DNA from: Planktothrix serta PCC 8927
GTDB lineage: Bacteria > Cyanobacteriota > Cyanobacteriia > Cyanobacteriales > Microcoleaceae
NCBI RefSeq assembly: GCF_900010725.2
Contig: NZ_LR734875.1
Coordinates: forward strand, 132,791-196,790
DNA: 64,000 bases
Direction of reading: 5' to 3'
In this document: piece after piece, positions 1-8,800 of the stretch
Layout: each line of letters starts with the position of its first letter
How positions within the stretch are numbered: position 1 is the stretch's first letter
Notes under the pieces: model-generated
Databases searched by the model: none
The model's input: only the letters and a program-made list of their open reading frames with translations
What the model was told of the DNA's origin: nothing
Position numbers and translations under genes: made by a program

Positions 1-389
1 GGAATGACTTGATCTTGGCTAATGAGGGAGAAAATATACTCTGCGGTGGTGATGGCAATGATACTCTCTATAGTGGACAACAAAATGATACCTTGAGCGG
101 TGGTGCCGGGGATGATTGGTTGTTTGGGGATCTCGGTGATGATTTAATCAGTGGAGGGACGGGTAGCGATCGCTTTGTTATGGCTGCTAATACAGGTTTT
201 GACCAGATTATCGATTTCCAAGTCGGACAGGATCTCTTGGTTTTGGCTCAAGGTTTAACGTTTAATCAACTGAGCATCACCCAAGAGGGAACTTCTACCC
301 TCATTCGTGTTGGAGATCAATCCCTAGCGCGTCTTGCGGGTGTACAGGCGGATTTAATTACTTCTAATACCTTTGAGGTCTTGGGTTAA
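1..389 (+). CDS. RTX (hemolysin-type calcium-binding) repeat protein, 3' end only
   Basis: The reading frame is open at the left edge, so only the last ~129 residues of a larger protein are seen. They contain glycine/aspartate-rich nonapeptides (GGDGNDTLY, GGAGDDWLF, GDLGDDLI, GGTGSDRF), the pattern of calcium-binding beta-roll RTX repeats. These are followed by a C-terminal stretch (FDQIIDFQVGQDLLVL) typical of the cap after RTX repeats in cyanobacterial proteins. RTX proteins are usually exported by type I secretion; the signal lies in the C-terminal part. What the protein does (toxin, enzyme, surface layer, motility) is decided by the missing N-terminal part and cannot be said. The gene ends 35 bp before the next small ORF. 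Confidence 0.85.
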   Translation, partial: NDLILANEGENILCGGDGNDTLYSGQQNDTLSGGAGDDWLFGDLGDDLISGGTGSDRFVMAANTGFDQIIDFQVGQDLLVLAQGLTFNQLSITQEGTSTLIRVGDQSLARLAGVQADLITSNTFEVLG

Positions 390-424
390 GCTAGATCCGT
401 AGCGTCTCAAGCCCTGTAATATCT

Positions 425-610
425 GTGACTCGATCTCCTTATTCTCAAAAACAGCTTTTTTCATACCTGTTTGCGTTCATAACGAGCCTACTGCTATTGT
501 TATGGACGCTCAGGGGTTTATCCCTTTTAGCGTTTATCCCAGGTTATGTGATTTGGATTTTACTAATCCTCTCTATTATGACGGGCGTTTTAAGTTCGGT
601 GAGCCGCTAA
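425..610 (+). CDS. small hypothetical membrane protein
   Basis: A 61-residue protein starting with GTG. After a short polar N-terminus (TRSPYSQKQ) nearly the whole chain is hydrophobic, with two probable transmembrane helices (about residues 12-30 and 36-57) joined by a short turn containing a glycine and a proline. No catalytic motif is visible and I do not recognise the family. It lies between the RTX gene and rpsU on the same strand, with 35 bp before it and 145 bp after it, so it may be expressed alone. The GTG start is chosen because no ATG lies upstream in frame before the stop. Being short and hydrophobic, it could still be a chance ORF. Confidence 0.5.
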   Translation: MTRSPYSQKQLFSYLFAFITSLLLLLWTLRGLSLLAFIPGYVIWILLILSIMTGVLSSVSR

Positions 611-755
611 GGTTAGCCTCTACACCCCACTATCACGCCTGTTTGTAGCCTTCACAAACATGGACGAGATCTTCCCCATTGCTGTAATATGGCATAAAGG
701 GGAATAATCTCACAAAAAATTTTCAAATGTTGTTGTAGACCATTAAGGAGAGGAC

Positions 756-953
756 ATGACCCAAGTTATTCTGGGTGAAAATGAACAGCTAGAGTCAGCC
801 TTAAGACGTTTTAAACGTGAAGTTTCTAAGGCTGGGATTTTGGCGGATGTTAGAAAAAAACGTCACTTTGAAACCCCTCCAGAAAAGCGTAAGCGTAAAG
901 CCATCGCTAACCAACGTCAAAGACGTGCTTTCCGCAAAAAGCGGATGTTTTAG
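756..953 (+). CDS. rpsU: 30S ribosomal protein bS21
   Basis: A 65-residue, very basic protein that matches bS21: N-terminal beta/helix part with [20 protein letters not shown], then a lysine/arginine-rich C-terminal helix ([17 protein letters not shown]) ending [10 protein letters not shown]. bS21 binds the small ribosomal subunit near the 3' end of 16S rRNA and helps initiation. The start is supported by a strong Shine-Dalgarno (AAGGAGAGG) 3 bases before ATG. It has a 145-bp upstream region with no gene and is followed by a clear hairpin terminator, so it looks like a single-gene unit. Length is normal for cyanobacteria. Confidence 0.95.
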   Translation: MTQVILGENEQLESALRRFKREVSKAGILADVRKKRHFETPPEKRKRKAIANQRQRRAFRKKRMF

Positions 954-994
954 TTTCAGGTGTTTCATGACCTAGAAGCTTGCTCTAAAATCTA

Positions 995-1063
995 CCGCGC
1001 CACAACTCCCGCTTGAAGCCCAATGGACAAAGCTGGGAGTAACGTCGCGGATTTTGTTTTTTA
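995..1063 (+). terminator. rho-independent terminator after rpsU
   Basis: Two paired segments form a broken stem: CCGCG (995-999) with CGCGG (1046-1050) and ACTCCC (1005-1010) with GGGAGT (1035-1040). A T-rich run (TTTTGTTTTTT) follows. It lies 40 bp after rpsU. Confidence 0.7.
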
Positions 1064-1099
1064 TGAAAATCTTGAATTTTAACGTTTCAATTCTGATTA

Positions 1100-1531
1100 T
1101 TAAGTATGTGGAAGGCGATCAGAAATCATTGTTGCATAGTTCACTAATTTTTGCTGATCTTCTTGATTAAAACTTTTACTGTCTAAACGATTCAAAACCA
1201 TTAAAGCACCCCAAAGTTGACCTCGGAAAAATAAAGGTATTGCTAAAGCAGTTTGAATTCCCCAGGCTTCTACATAATCTTGGCGAACTCGCAGATCTCC
1301 CTTAGTATTTTCAATTAAAATAGGACATGAACCTTTAAACACTATTCCCGGTAAACCAGATGTTGCTGCATCTCCTCGTTTTCCCACAACATCTGCTGCA
1401 TATTTGCCAACGGCTGCCGCCGAATAAACTTGCTCACCAGAGGATTCTGCCAGCACAACAACAGCCGTTTCAGCTTGCAGTAATTCTTGAACTTGTTCAG
1501 CAATGGTTTGTAATGACAGAGGTTGATTCAT
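1100..1531 (-). CDS. GAF domain-containing protein
   Basis: A 143-residue protein made almost wholly of one GAF domain: a helix (SLQTIAEQVQELLQAETAVVVLAE), the core beta sheet, a loop with GLPGIVFKGSCPILIENTKGDLR, and the final GQLWGALMVLNRL segment followed by a helix. GAF domains bind small ligands such as bilins or cyclic nucleotides, or sense redox state. A single conserved Cys (SCPILI) is not in the typical bilin-binding position of cyanobacteriochromes, so bilin binding is not suggested. No output domain is attached, so it may act by protein contact. It is 3 bp downstream of the BrkB-type gene on the same strand, which implies co-transcription. Confidence 0.75.
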   Translation of the reverse strand: MNQPLSLQTIAEQVQELLQAETAVVVLAESSGEQVYSAAAVGKYAADVVGKRGDAATSGLPGIVFKGSCPILIENTKGDLRVRQDYVEAWGIQTALAIPLFFRGQLWGALMVLNRLDSKSFNQEDQQKLVNYATMISDRLPHT

Positions 1532-1534
1532 TGC

Positions 1535-2653
1535 CTAGGATTGGGTTTTCATGGCATCTCCTACAATAACATTAAGTTGAGCACCAATCAACATAATTAA
1601 GGAACTAATTTGCAGCCAAAGTAACAAAACAACGAAAGCACCAATTGTGCCATAAGTAATATTAAAGTTGCCAAAATGGTAAACATACCAGCGAAATAAA
1701 TTAGACACAAAAGCCCAAAGTACAGATGCTAAAATAGCTCCTGGCATTAAAGGGGTTCCGGGCTCTCGGTAACTGGGAGCATAACGATAAATAAAGGCAT
1801 AATTCGTGGAAACAATACCTAATGTAATCGGCCATCGAAATTGTTTCCAGGTTTCTAATAAAGTTGATTGTAATAAACAAGTTTGTACCGGAGGTTTGCT
1901 CATACAAATTGCTAAATCCTCTAAAGCACAATTGCCAACGGTTTCAATCAAACAACTTTGACGAGCCATTCCTTCAACAATAAAATCACTAATTAAGACT
2001 AATGCCGATGCGGAAATTAATAAGAATAGTGTTCCCAATGCTAAGGCTAAGGCAATTAATTTATTTTTCCAAAACGGCCTAAGATTTTTATTTTCAACGC
2101 GATGAATATGATTTAATGCCGTCATTGCCGCACCAATAACACCCGAAAAAACCCACAGAGAAACCAGAAAACTAACCGAGAGTAAACCAGAACTCGGAGT
2201 TACGGATAATTGTTCAATTCCATTTCCAATTAAACTCTGTACCTCTTCCGGGACAATCTGACTCAGTAAAGTTGCCATTTGATAAAGTTCAGTTTGTATT
2301 AATTCAAACGAACTAATGGCAATTAATAAAGCCAATACAGCCGGAAATAAAGCCAGGGTCGCATGATAAGCCATTTCCGCCGCAAAACCCGGTAATCGTT
2401 GTTCTAGGGTAGCCTGAATCAGTTGTTTGAAGGTTTTGGGATTCAAATACAGAAAAAAACAGCAAAAACGCATTATTCGCCGATGAACCCTCTTAATCCC
2501 TCTGATCAAGATAGGAAACAAGGCGATCAATAAATTAGCGACGAGATCAGCACTGTGATCAATCAGTTTAACTAAATGGGTGTGAACAGAACAAGGTCGC
2601 CACTTGACCCATTTTAGATGTCGCCAGGACGGGAAAAAGCTGGCTATTACCAT
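1535..2653 (-). CDS. YihY/BrkB family inner-membrane protein
   Basis: An integral membrane protein with about six transmembrane helices and the family signature AAEMAYHATLALFPAVLALL near residues 95-115, then VFSGVIGAAMTALN and, near the C-terminus, FGNFNITYGTIGAFVVLLLWLQ followed by SLIMLIGAQLN. The family was once called ribonuclease BN by mistake; its members are now regarded as membrane proteins of unclear function, perhaps transport. The first ~60 residues are hydrophilic or repeat-like and lack a good Shine-Dalgarno, so the true start may be Met61 (about 2473), just before the conserved region. The GAF gene lies 3 bp downstream. A soluble, Cys-containing loop (SCLIETVGNCALEDLAICMSK) is likely periplasmic. 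Confidence 0.8.
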   Translation of the reverse strand: MVIASFFPSWRHLKWVKWRPCSVHTHLVKLIDHSADLVANLLIALFPILIRGIKRVHRRIMRFCCFFLYLNPKTFKQLIQATLEQRLPGFAAEMAYHATLALFPAVLALLIAISSFELIQTELYQMATLLSQIVPEEVQSLIGNGIEQLSVTPSSGLLSVSFLVSLWVFSGVIGAAMTALNHIHRVENKNLRPFWKNKLIALALALGTLFLLISASALVLISDFIVEGMARQSCLIETVGNCALEDLAICMSKPPVQTCLLQSTLLETWKQFRWPITLGIVSTNYAFIYRYAPSYREPGTPLMPGAILASVLWAFVSNLFRWYVYHFGNFNITYGTIGAFVVLLLWLQISSLIMLIGAQLNVIVGDAMKTQS

Positions 2654-2769
2654 TGGTTTTAGGGAAGCATACTTGATTTATAATTTACTGGAATCTGAAA
2701 CAATTATTCAAAAAAATAATGGGTTCAAGATTCGTTTAAAATCATTCTATAGCAATCAGCAGGTTAGTC

Positions 2770-2812
2770 TTTACAACAACTTCCGTGTCTTTGTGCCTTT
2801 GTGGTTAAATTA
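2770..2812 (+). repeat. dispersed repeat, copy 1 (CTTTGTGGTTAAATTA type)
   Basis: About 42 bp beginning TTTACAAC and ending CTTTGTGGTTAAATTA. A second copy with only a few differences is at 11381-11422, and a related GTCTTCGTGTCTTTGTGGTT sequence at 56337-56370. No coding role is visible. Copies 1 and 2 both lie just upstream of 5'-truncated genes (2899 and 11431). Confidence 0.7.
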
Positions 2813-2898
2813 AAGCTTAACCCTTGCCTTGTCAAGATACCAGCGCGAATGCTATAGCTCTTAACATTATCCACTGTAAACAACCCCCACTGACTTGA

Positions 2899-3111
2899 CC
2901 CCGCTTTAAATTTATTAAAGGGTTTCAGACGGGCGATATTATTAAAGCTGTTGTCACCCAAGGCAAGAAAATTGGAACCTATATTGGACGAGTTGCGGTT
3001 CGCTCAAGTGGAAGTTTTAATATCACCGCGAAAGGGGGAATTATTCAAGGAATTAGTTATAAATATTGCACAATAATTCACAGAAAGGATGGTTACTTGT
3101 ATGCAACATAA
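2899..3111 (+). pseudogene. relic of an IscB-like (RRXRR/HNH) nuclease gene, C-terminus only
   Basis: After an in-frame TGA at 2896 the frame reads FKFIKGFQTGDIIKAVV, GKKIGTYIGRVAVRSSGSFN, then GGIIQGISYKYCTIIHRKDGY and a stop. This is the C-terminal part of the IscB family: RNA-guided nucleases of IS200/IS605-type elements and relatives of the Cas9 ancestor. The TGD-V/I-KA, GxxxGRVAVR-SGSFNI and QGISYKYC blocks are the basis of the call. The RuvC and HNH parts are absent, so the ~70-residue remnant cannot be active. A strong hairpin follows directly (3119-3178), as expected for the right end of such an element. No TnpA is nearby. This is a dead remnant. Confidence 0.7.
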
Positions 3112-3118
3112 ACCCTAC

Positions 3119-3178
3119 CCTCTGTTTCCTCTCACCACTGACCTGATTACAGGTTCAGTGGGAGTCTCCACAGAGGAA
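3119..3178 (+). promoter_or_regulatory. nested hairpin overlapping the ribosome binding site of the PLP enzyme gene
   Basis: An inner imperfect stem pairs CTCACCACTGACCTG (3131-3145) with CAGGTTCAGTGGGAG (3150-3164) through a short loop. An outer stem pairs CCTCTGT (3119-3125) with ACAGAGG (3170-3176), which contains the Shine-Dalgarno AGAGGAAG of the gene starting at 3181. It probably began as the right-end hairpin of the vanished IscB element and now forms the leader of the next gene. Regulation is an inference. Confidence 0.5.
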
Positions 3179-3180
3179 GA

Positions 3181-4383
3181 ATGATGAAAGATACTCATTT
3201 ACAGACGAAACCCCAATATTCTCCTTTTCATCAGTATTGGCTATTTAATCCAGAGGTAACTTTCCTCAATCATGGTGCTTTTGGTGCTTGTCCTAGTCCT
3301 GTATTAGAAGCTCAATATCGATTTCGACAACAACTTGAACAACAAACTTTCCATTTTTTTGTCCGAGAATATGAAACTTTGCTTGATGATGCTAGACAAC
3401 AGTTAGCTGATTTTGTAGGGGCAAATTCTGAAGAATTGGTATTTGTTCCGAATGCAACAACGGGGATTAATACGGTTTTGCGATCGCTTACTTTTTCCGA
3501 ACAGGATGAATTACTCACAACCAATCATGAATATAATGCCTGTCGCAATGTCTTGGATTTTGTCGCCTCTCGCACAGGAGCTAAAATTATTATAGCACAT
3601 ATTCCTTTTCCTGTAAATTCATCTCAACAAATTATTGAAGCTTTGATGGAAAAGGTTTCTTCTCGAACAAAATTAGTATTAATTGATCATATTACCAGCC
3701 AAACCGGGTTAATTTTTCCAATTCAAGAAATTATTAAAAAATTAACTAATTTAGGAATTGATACTTTAGTGGATGGTGCCCATGCACCCGGAATGTTAGC
3801 TTTAAATTTACAAGAAATTGCAGCAACCTACTATACTGGAAATTGCCATAAATGGTTATCTGCACCTAAAGGAGCCGCGTTTTTATCGGTACAACGGGAT
3901 AAACAATCGTTGATTCGTCCGCTTACAATTAGTCATGGAGCCAATTCTCCCCGAAGCGATCGCTCTCGATTTTTCTTAGAATTTGACTGGACAGGAACCC
4001 CCGATCCCAGTGCTTATTTATCTATTCCTGAAGCAATTAAATTTATGGGTTCTCTTTTACCGGGAGGATGGTCAGAATTAATCAAAACTAATCATAATTT
4101 AGCGGTAAATTCCAGAAAATTATTATCAGAAAAAATAGGGATAACTTTACCCTGTCCTGATGATATGATTGGTTCAATGGCGGTTTTACCTCTGGGGAAA
4201 AGATGGAAAAATTATTCTGATTTGAATCAAAAACTTTGGCAAGAATATCAGATTGAGGTGCCAATTATGCCTTGGGAGGATGAGAATCAATCTTTGATGA
4301 GAATTTCTGCCCAAATTTATAATAATATATCTCAATATGAATATTTAGCAGAGGTTTTATTGGAGTTGTTAATTAATTTATGA
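3181..4383 (+). CDS. aminotransferase class V-fold PLP-dependent enzyme (isopenicillin N epimerase-like)
   Basis: A 400-residue fold-type I PLP enzyme. It starts with the substrate-loop motif FLNHGAFGACP, then NATTGIN (phosphate-binding), an aspartate in LIDHITSQTG and VDGAHAPG (the Asp that pairs with the PLP pyridine nitrogen), and NCHKWLSAPKGAAFL with the Schiff-base lysine in HKW. Relatives include isopenicillin N epimerase and cysteine desulfurase/EgtE-type C-S lyases, so the substrate cannot be fixed from sequence; a sulfur-containing or cyclic amino acid is possible. ATGATG follows a Shine-Dalgarno (GAGGAA) placed in the hairpin described above. It has no operon partner: the next gene is on the other strand. 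Confidence 0.85.
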   Translation: MMKDTHLQTKPQYSPFHQYWLFNPEVTFLNHGAFGACPSPVLEAQYRFRQQLEQQTFHFFVREYETLLDDARQQLADFVGANSEELVFVPNATTGINTVLRSLTFSEQDELLTTNHEYNACRNVLDFVASRTGAKIIIAHIPFPVNSSQQIIEALMEKVSSRTKLVLIDHITSQTGLIFPIQEIIKKLTNLGIDTLVDGAHAPGMLALNLQEIAATYYTGNCHKWLSAPKGAAFLSVQRDKQSLIRPLTISHGANSPRSDRSRFFLEFDWTGTPDPSAYLSIPEAIKFMGSLLPGGWSELIKTNHNLAVNSRKLLSEKIGITLPCPDDMIGSMAVLPLGKRWKNYSDLNQKLWQEYQIEVPIMPWEDENQSLMRISAQIYNNISQYEYLAEVLLELLINL

Positions 4384-4475
4384 TTGATTAGACTTCAAGA
4401 GGGTTTCAGTGGCGTTTCCTCTTGAAAAACCTAAATCTTGACGATAATTTACCTTTTCTGTTCTAATTTTCGTTG

Positions 4476-5555
4476 CTACTTAACTTTTACTTTCCCAGAA
4501 GTGACCCAATAAGAATAGGCTAACTTCATAAAATATTTATCGTAAAAATGCTGTAAAAAATATGAGAAAGTAATCAAAATTGGAATTGCCAAAAGGGTTG
4601 ATATTGATATCATAATATAAAAATTATTAATTTCTAGTGTTTGTTGAAGTAGATTCTCCATGACAAACCAGAGTGGACGATGAAACAGAAACATACAATA
4701 TGAAGAATAAGAAATGACTTGAATTAATTTTAATAATGAGTTTTTGATGGGTATCAAACTACTGATTTGATAAACCAACAAAACAAATAATAATTCAAGA
4801 ATAGTAATTAAAATATAGCTATAGACTAAATTAATCTCCATCAATCCATATTTTATTTCTACAAAAAAAGCAATCAAAAATATAAATAAAAATAAAATAG
4901 GATTTATTGGACTTATTTTCCGCCAAAATTGTTGTTCAAAGAAATTATTTTCTGCACAGAATATCCCAAATATAAAAATCCAGTAATATAGAATAAGTCT
5001 CAAATCCGTTACTCCAAAAACAACCGATAATCCTCCTAAAACAATAGGAAAGAGAATGATAATAAAGATTCTATAAATGGGGATAATATTCCTAAAGTTT
5101 ATAACGATAAATAAGCAGTAATAAATTAGAATTAAGCCGATAAACCATAAAGTTTTTATGGGCTGAAAGTTGGAAGAAGAAAATAATAATTGTAATCCTA
5201 AGATATGAATTGCTATTTTGAGGGGTGAAAAAATTTTATCCATGTAAATGAAAGTAATTAATGCTAAATAATAAAGGGGGAAAATTCTGAGAAATTTTTT
5301 ATATAAAAACTTCAAAGCAGAATTTAGATCTTTAAAGCGTTCTCTTTTTAGATTTATTAAATAACCGGAAACAAATGTAAATAATCCCAAACCCAAATAT
5401 CTATTCAATTCATTGAGATAAAATAATAAATTAACATTAATCCCAATAAAATTTGAATTGTAAAAATAACTCAAATATTCCAGGAAATGATGGACAAGTA
5501 TGATAAAAATTGCTAAACATCTGAGTAAATCAAAAACAATTAATCGATTATTCAT
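4476..5555 (-). CDS. membrane acyltransferase, acyltransferase-3 family
   Basis: A 359-residue, AT-rich, strongly hydrophobic protein with about ten transmembrane helices. The N-terminus LRCLAIFIILVHHFLEYLSYF carries the family's conserved R and H (in LVHHF), which form part of the active site in acyltransferase-3 proteins. These enzymes transfer acetyl or other acyl groups to sugars, lipids or peptidoglycan at the cytoplasmic membrane. The end of the chain (FLQHFYDKYFMKLAYSYW) is typical as well. It stands alone between the PLP enzyme and the large cyclase gene. Acceptor unknown. Length is normal (about 350). Confidence 0.8.
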   Translation of the reverse strand: MNNRLIVFDLLRCLAIFIILVHHFLEYLSYFYNSNFIGINVNLLFYLNELNRYLGLGLFTFVSGYLINLKRERFKDLNSALKFLYKKFLRIFPLYYLALITFIYMDKIFSPLKIAIHILGLQLLFSSSNFQPIKTLWFIGLILIYYCLFIVINFRNIIPIYRIFIIILFPIVLGGLSVVFGVTDLRLILYYWIFIFGIFCAENNFFEQQFWRKISPINPILFLFIFLIAFFVEIKYGLMEINLVYSYILITILELLFVLLVYQISSLIPIKNSLLKLIQVISYSSYCMFLFHRPLWFVMENLLQQTLEINNFYIMISISTLLAIPILITFSYFLQHFYDKYFMKLAYSYWVTSGKVKVK

Positions 5556-5881
5556 AATTTTAGAGAAGCAGATCGGAAATTATCTCTAAATTAGCCTAAA
5601 GGAAAATATAGGCGATCGCATCTTCCCAGAAACCTAGTTTTTCCGGCATCATCGAACCTAAATTGGTATCAAGCTATACATTTTATCGGCCTAACTCTAC
5701 GAGGAGGAGGATGTGAGTGCTAAGATCAAGGAATTATTGGATTAGAAAATTCAGCTAATCCCAGCTTAGACTGTTGTGATAGGACAGTCTAACCATCAGT
5801 TGCATCAAGGGTAAAGAAATTTGAGGGTGCGGCTATCTTACCCGAAGTCTAAAGTTTAGTTCTACCAGCCGTTAATCAACT
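5556..5881. other. intergenic region upstream of the receptor-cyclase gene
   Basis: 326 bp without a credible gene between two divergent genes, so it should contain both promoters. It includes one HIP1 palindrome (GCGATCGC near 5613) and a purine-rich GAGGAGGAGGATG (about 5701) followed at once by a stop, which gives no ORF of note. No RNA structure was recognised. Confidence 0.5.
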
Positions 5882-8800
5882 ATGCCAGGTGTACGAGTCG
5901 GGTTACTGCATTCTCTGAGTGGAGCGATGGCCTATCGGGAAAGGCCTTTGCTAGAAGCGGAGTTAATGGCAATTGCCGAAATTAATGATCGGGGTGGAGT
6001 TTTAGGACAAATCATTGAGCCGATCATTGAGGATGGTGCCTCAGACTGCTTCACGTTTGAGCGAAAAGCCAAAAAACTGATTCAAGAAGATGGTGTCACC
6101 ACCCTCTTTGGATGTTGGACTTCGGCGAGTCGTCACGGGGTCAAACCTGTGCTGGAAACTTTCAATGCTCAATTATGGTATCCGGCCCCTTATGAGGGGT
6201 TAGAAAATTGTAGCCAAATTTTCTATACGGGATTTTGTGCGAATCAGCAAGTTGAATCTACAATTACTTGGTTACTCCGAAATCAAAAAACACGCTGTTA
6301 TTTATTGGGTTGGGATCAAGTCTTTTCTCATACTCTCAATAAGTTGATGAAAGTTCATCTCAGACATCACGATGGACAGGTGGTAGGAGAAGCTTATGTT
6401 CCGTCTTCGACACGAGATTTTGAACCGATTATTACCCGGATTCGACAGGCGCAACCGGATATTATTATTAATACCTTAAGAGGCGATCGCAATTTAATTT
6501 TTTATCGCCAATTTTATGAAAGTGGAATTCTCGCTTCAGACCTGCCAATTTTAGCCACTTCCTTATCAGAATCGGAAGTTCAACAACTTCAAAATGCTGC
6601 TCTTGGTCATTTAAGTTGTTTTAATTATTTTCAAAGTTTAAACACTCCAGAAAATCATCAATTTGTCCAAGCATTTAAACACCGTTATGGAGCAGATCGG
6701 GTTACAAACGACTCGATGGCTACGGCTTATACTCAAATTTATCTATGGAAACAAGCCGTTGAATTAGCGGAGTCTTTTGACATCGAGCGGATTCGGATTG
6801 CTGCTTATGGACAACGTTTTCTAGCTCCTGGAGGGTTAGTTCATTTAGAACCCAATCATCATATTGCTAAAGTTTGTCGAATTGGTCAAGTGTTACCCAA
6901 TCAACAATTTGAGATTTTATACACCAGTGAACAACCGATTAAACCTTTACCTTGGTTAGGATTTAATGAGGCGAATTTTAATGCTTCTGATATTGTTTTT
7001 GAGTTATTAGCCGAAGTCAGTCAAGGAATTGAACGCGCCGAACAATTAGAACAAAAATCGATAGAATTGGAAGCAACAAAAGCTCAACTTCAGCAGGAAA
7101 TTGAAATCCGCAAACAATTTGAAGATGCGTTACAAAGAGCCAATGAAGAGTTAGAAGAAAAAGTAGAAGAACGCACAGCTGCTTTAAAAGAATCTAATGA
7201 TAATTTAGTCCAAGAAATTGTTCAACATCAACAAGCAGAAATAGCTCTCCGCATGGCTAGAGATCAATTACAAACGGTATTAGAAGCGGTGCCGGGTACG
7301 GTTTCTTGGATTAATTCTGATTTACGTTATATTGAAGTCAATGATCGATTAGCTAATATGCTGAACCTCCCCAAGGAGACTTTTATCGGTCAACATATTG
7401 GGTTTTTAGGTACCAGTTCAGAATTCAATCAATTTGTCCAAGATTTATTTGATAGTCCTGAAATTGATGCTTATCGAGAAGTCAAAACTCAAATTTATGG
7501 GGAATGGCGACATTATTTAATTGTTGCCCAAAAATATGATCATAATCGGGCGGCTTTTGTCGTAGGAATTGATATTACGGATCGCAAACAAGCAGAAGAA
7601 TCTTTAATTAATGCCAAAGATCAACTCCAAACGGTATTAGAAGCGGTGCCGGGTAGTGTTTCTTGGATTAGTTCAGATTTGCGTTATATCGAAGTGAATC
7701 AACGGTTGGCGGATATGTTTAATCTGCCCAAAGAAGCTTTTATTGATCAACATATTGGATTTTTAGGTACCAGTTCAGACTTCCATAATTTTGTTCAAAA
7801 TTTATTCGATAGTCCTGACATTGATGCTTCTCAAGAAGTTAGAACTAAAATTAAAGAAGAGTGGCGTAATTATTTAATTGTGGCTCAAAAATACAATAAT
7901 AATCAGGCTGCTTTTATTGTAGGAATTGATATTACCGCCAGTAAACAAGCAGAAGAATCTTTAAAGAATGCAAAAGATCAATTGCAAACCGTATTAGAAG
8001 CGGTTCCAGGGAGCGTTTCTTGGATTAATTCAAATTTGCGTTATATCGAAGTAAATCAACGGTTAGCGGATATGTTTAATCTGCCGAAGGAAGCTTTTAT
8101 CGATCAAGATATTGGGTTTTTAGGGGATAATTCAGAATTTACTCAATTTGTGCAAAATTTATTTGATAGTTCTGCTATTGATGCCTTTCAAGAGGTGTCA
8201 GTTCCTGTTAATGAACAGTTACGGCATTATTTAATTGTAGCTCAAAAATACAATCAAAATCAAGCTGCTTTTGTAGTGGGAATTGATATTACCGCTCGCA
8301 AAGATGCAGAAGAAGCATTACGACTGACTCAAGACCAATTAGAAGCAGTATTAGATGTTGTTCCGGGTACAGTTTCTTGGATTAGTTCAGATTTACGCTA
8401 TTTAGGCGTTAATCGTTATTTAGCCTCAACTTTTGATTTAAAACCCGAAGACTTTGTGGGTAAAGATATTGGGTTCTTAAAAGCTAGTTTTGAATTTAAT
8501 GGTTTTGTTCAAGGTTTTTTTAATAATTCCGAAAAAGATGCCTATCAGGAAGTCATGTCGGTCGTTAAAGGTAAACCTCGAAACTATTTAATTGTTGCTC
8601 ATAAATATAATAACAATCAAGCGGCTTTCTTTGTGGGAATTGATATTACCGAGCGCAAACAAGCAGAAGAAGCTTTAAAACAAGCAGAAGCCAACTATCG
8701 CAGCATTTTTGAGAATGCCGTTGAAGGAATTTTCCAAACCACACCCGCCGGAGTTTATTTAAGTGCAAATCCGGCTTTAGCTCGAATTTATGGCTATCAA

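Noticed and set aside
2764..2961. 65-codon reading frame on the minus strand
   Set aside because: It overlaps a dispersed repeat and the opposite-strand IscB relic and has no recognisable motif.
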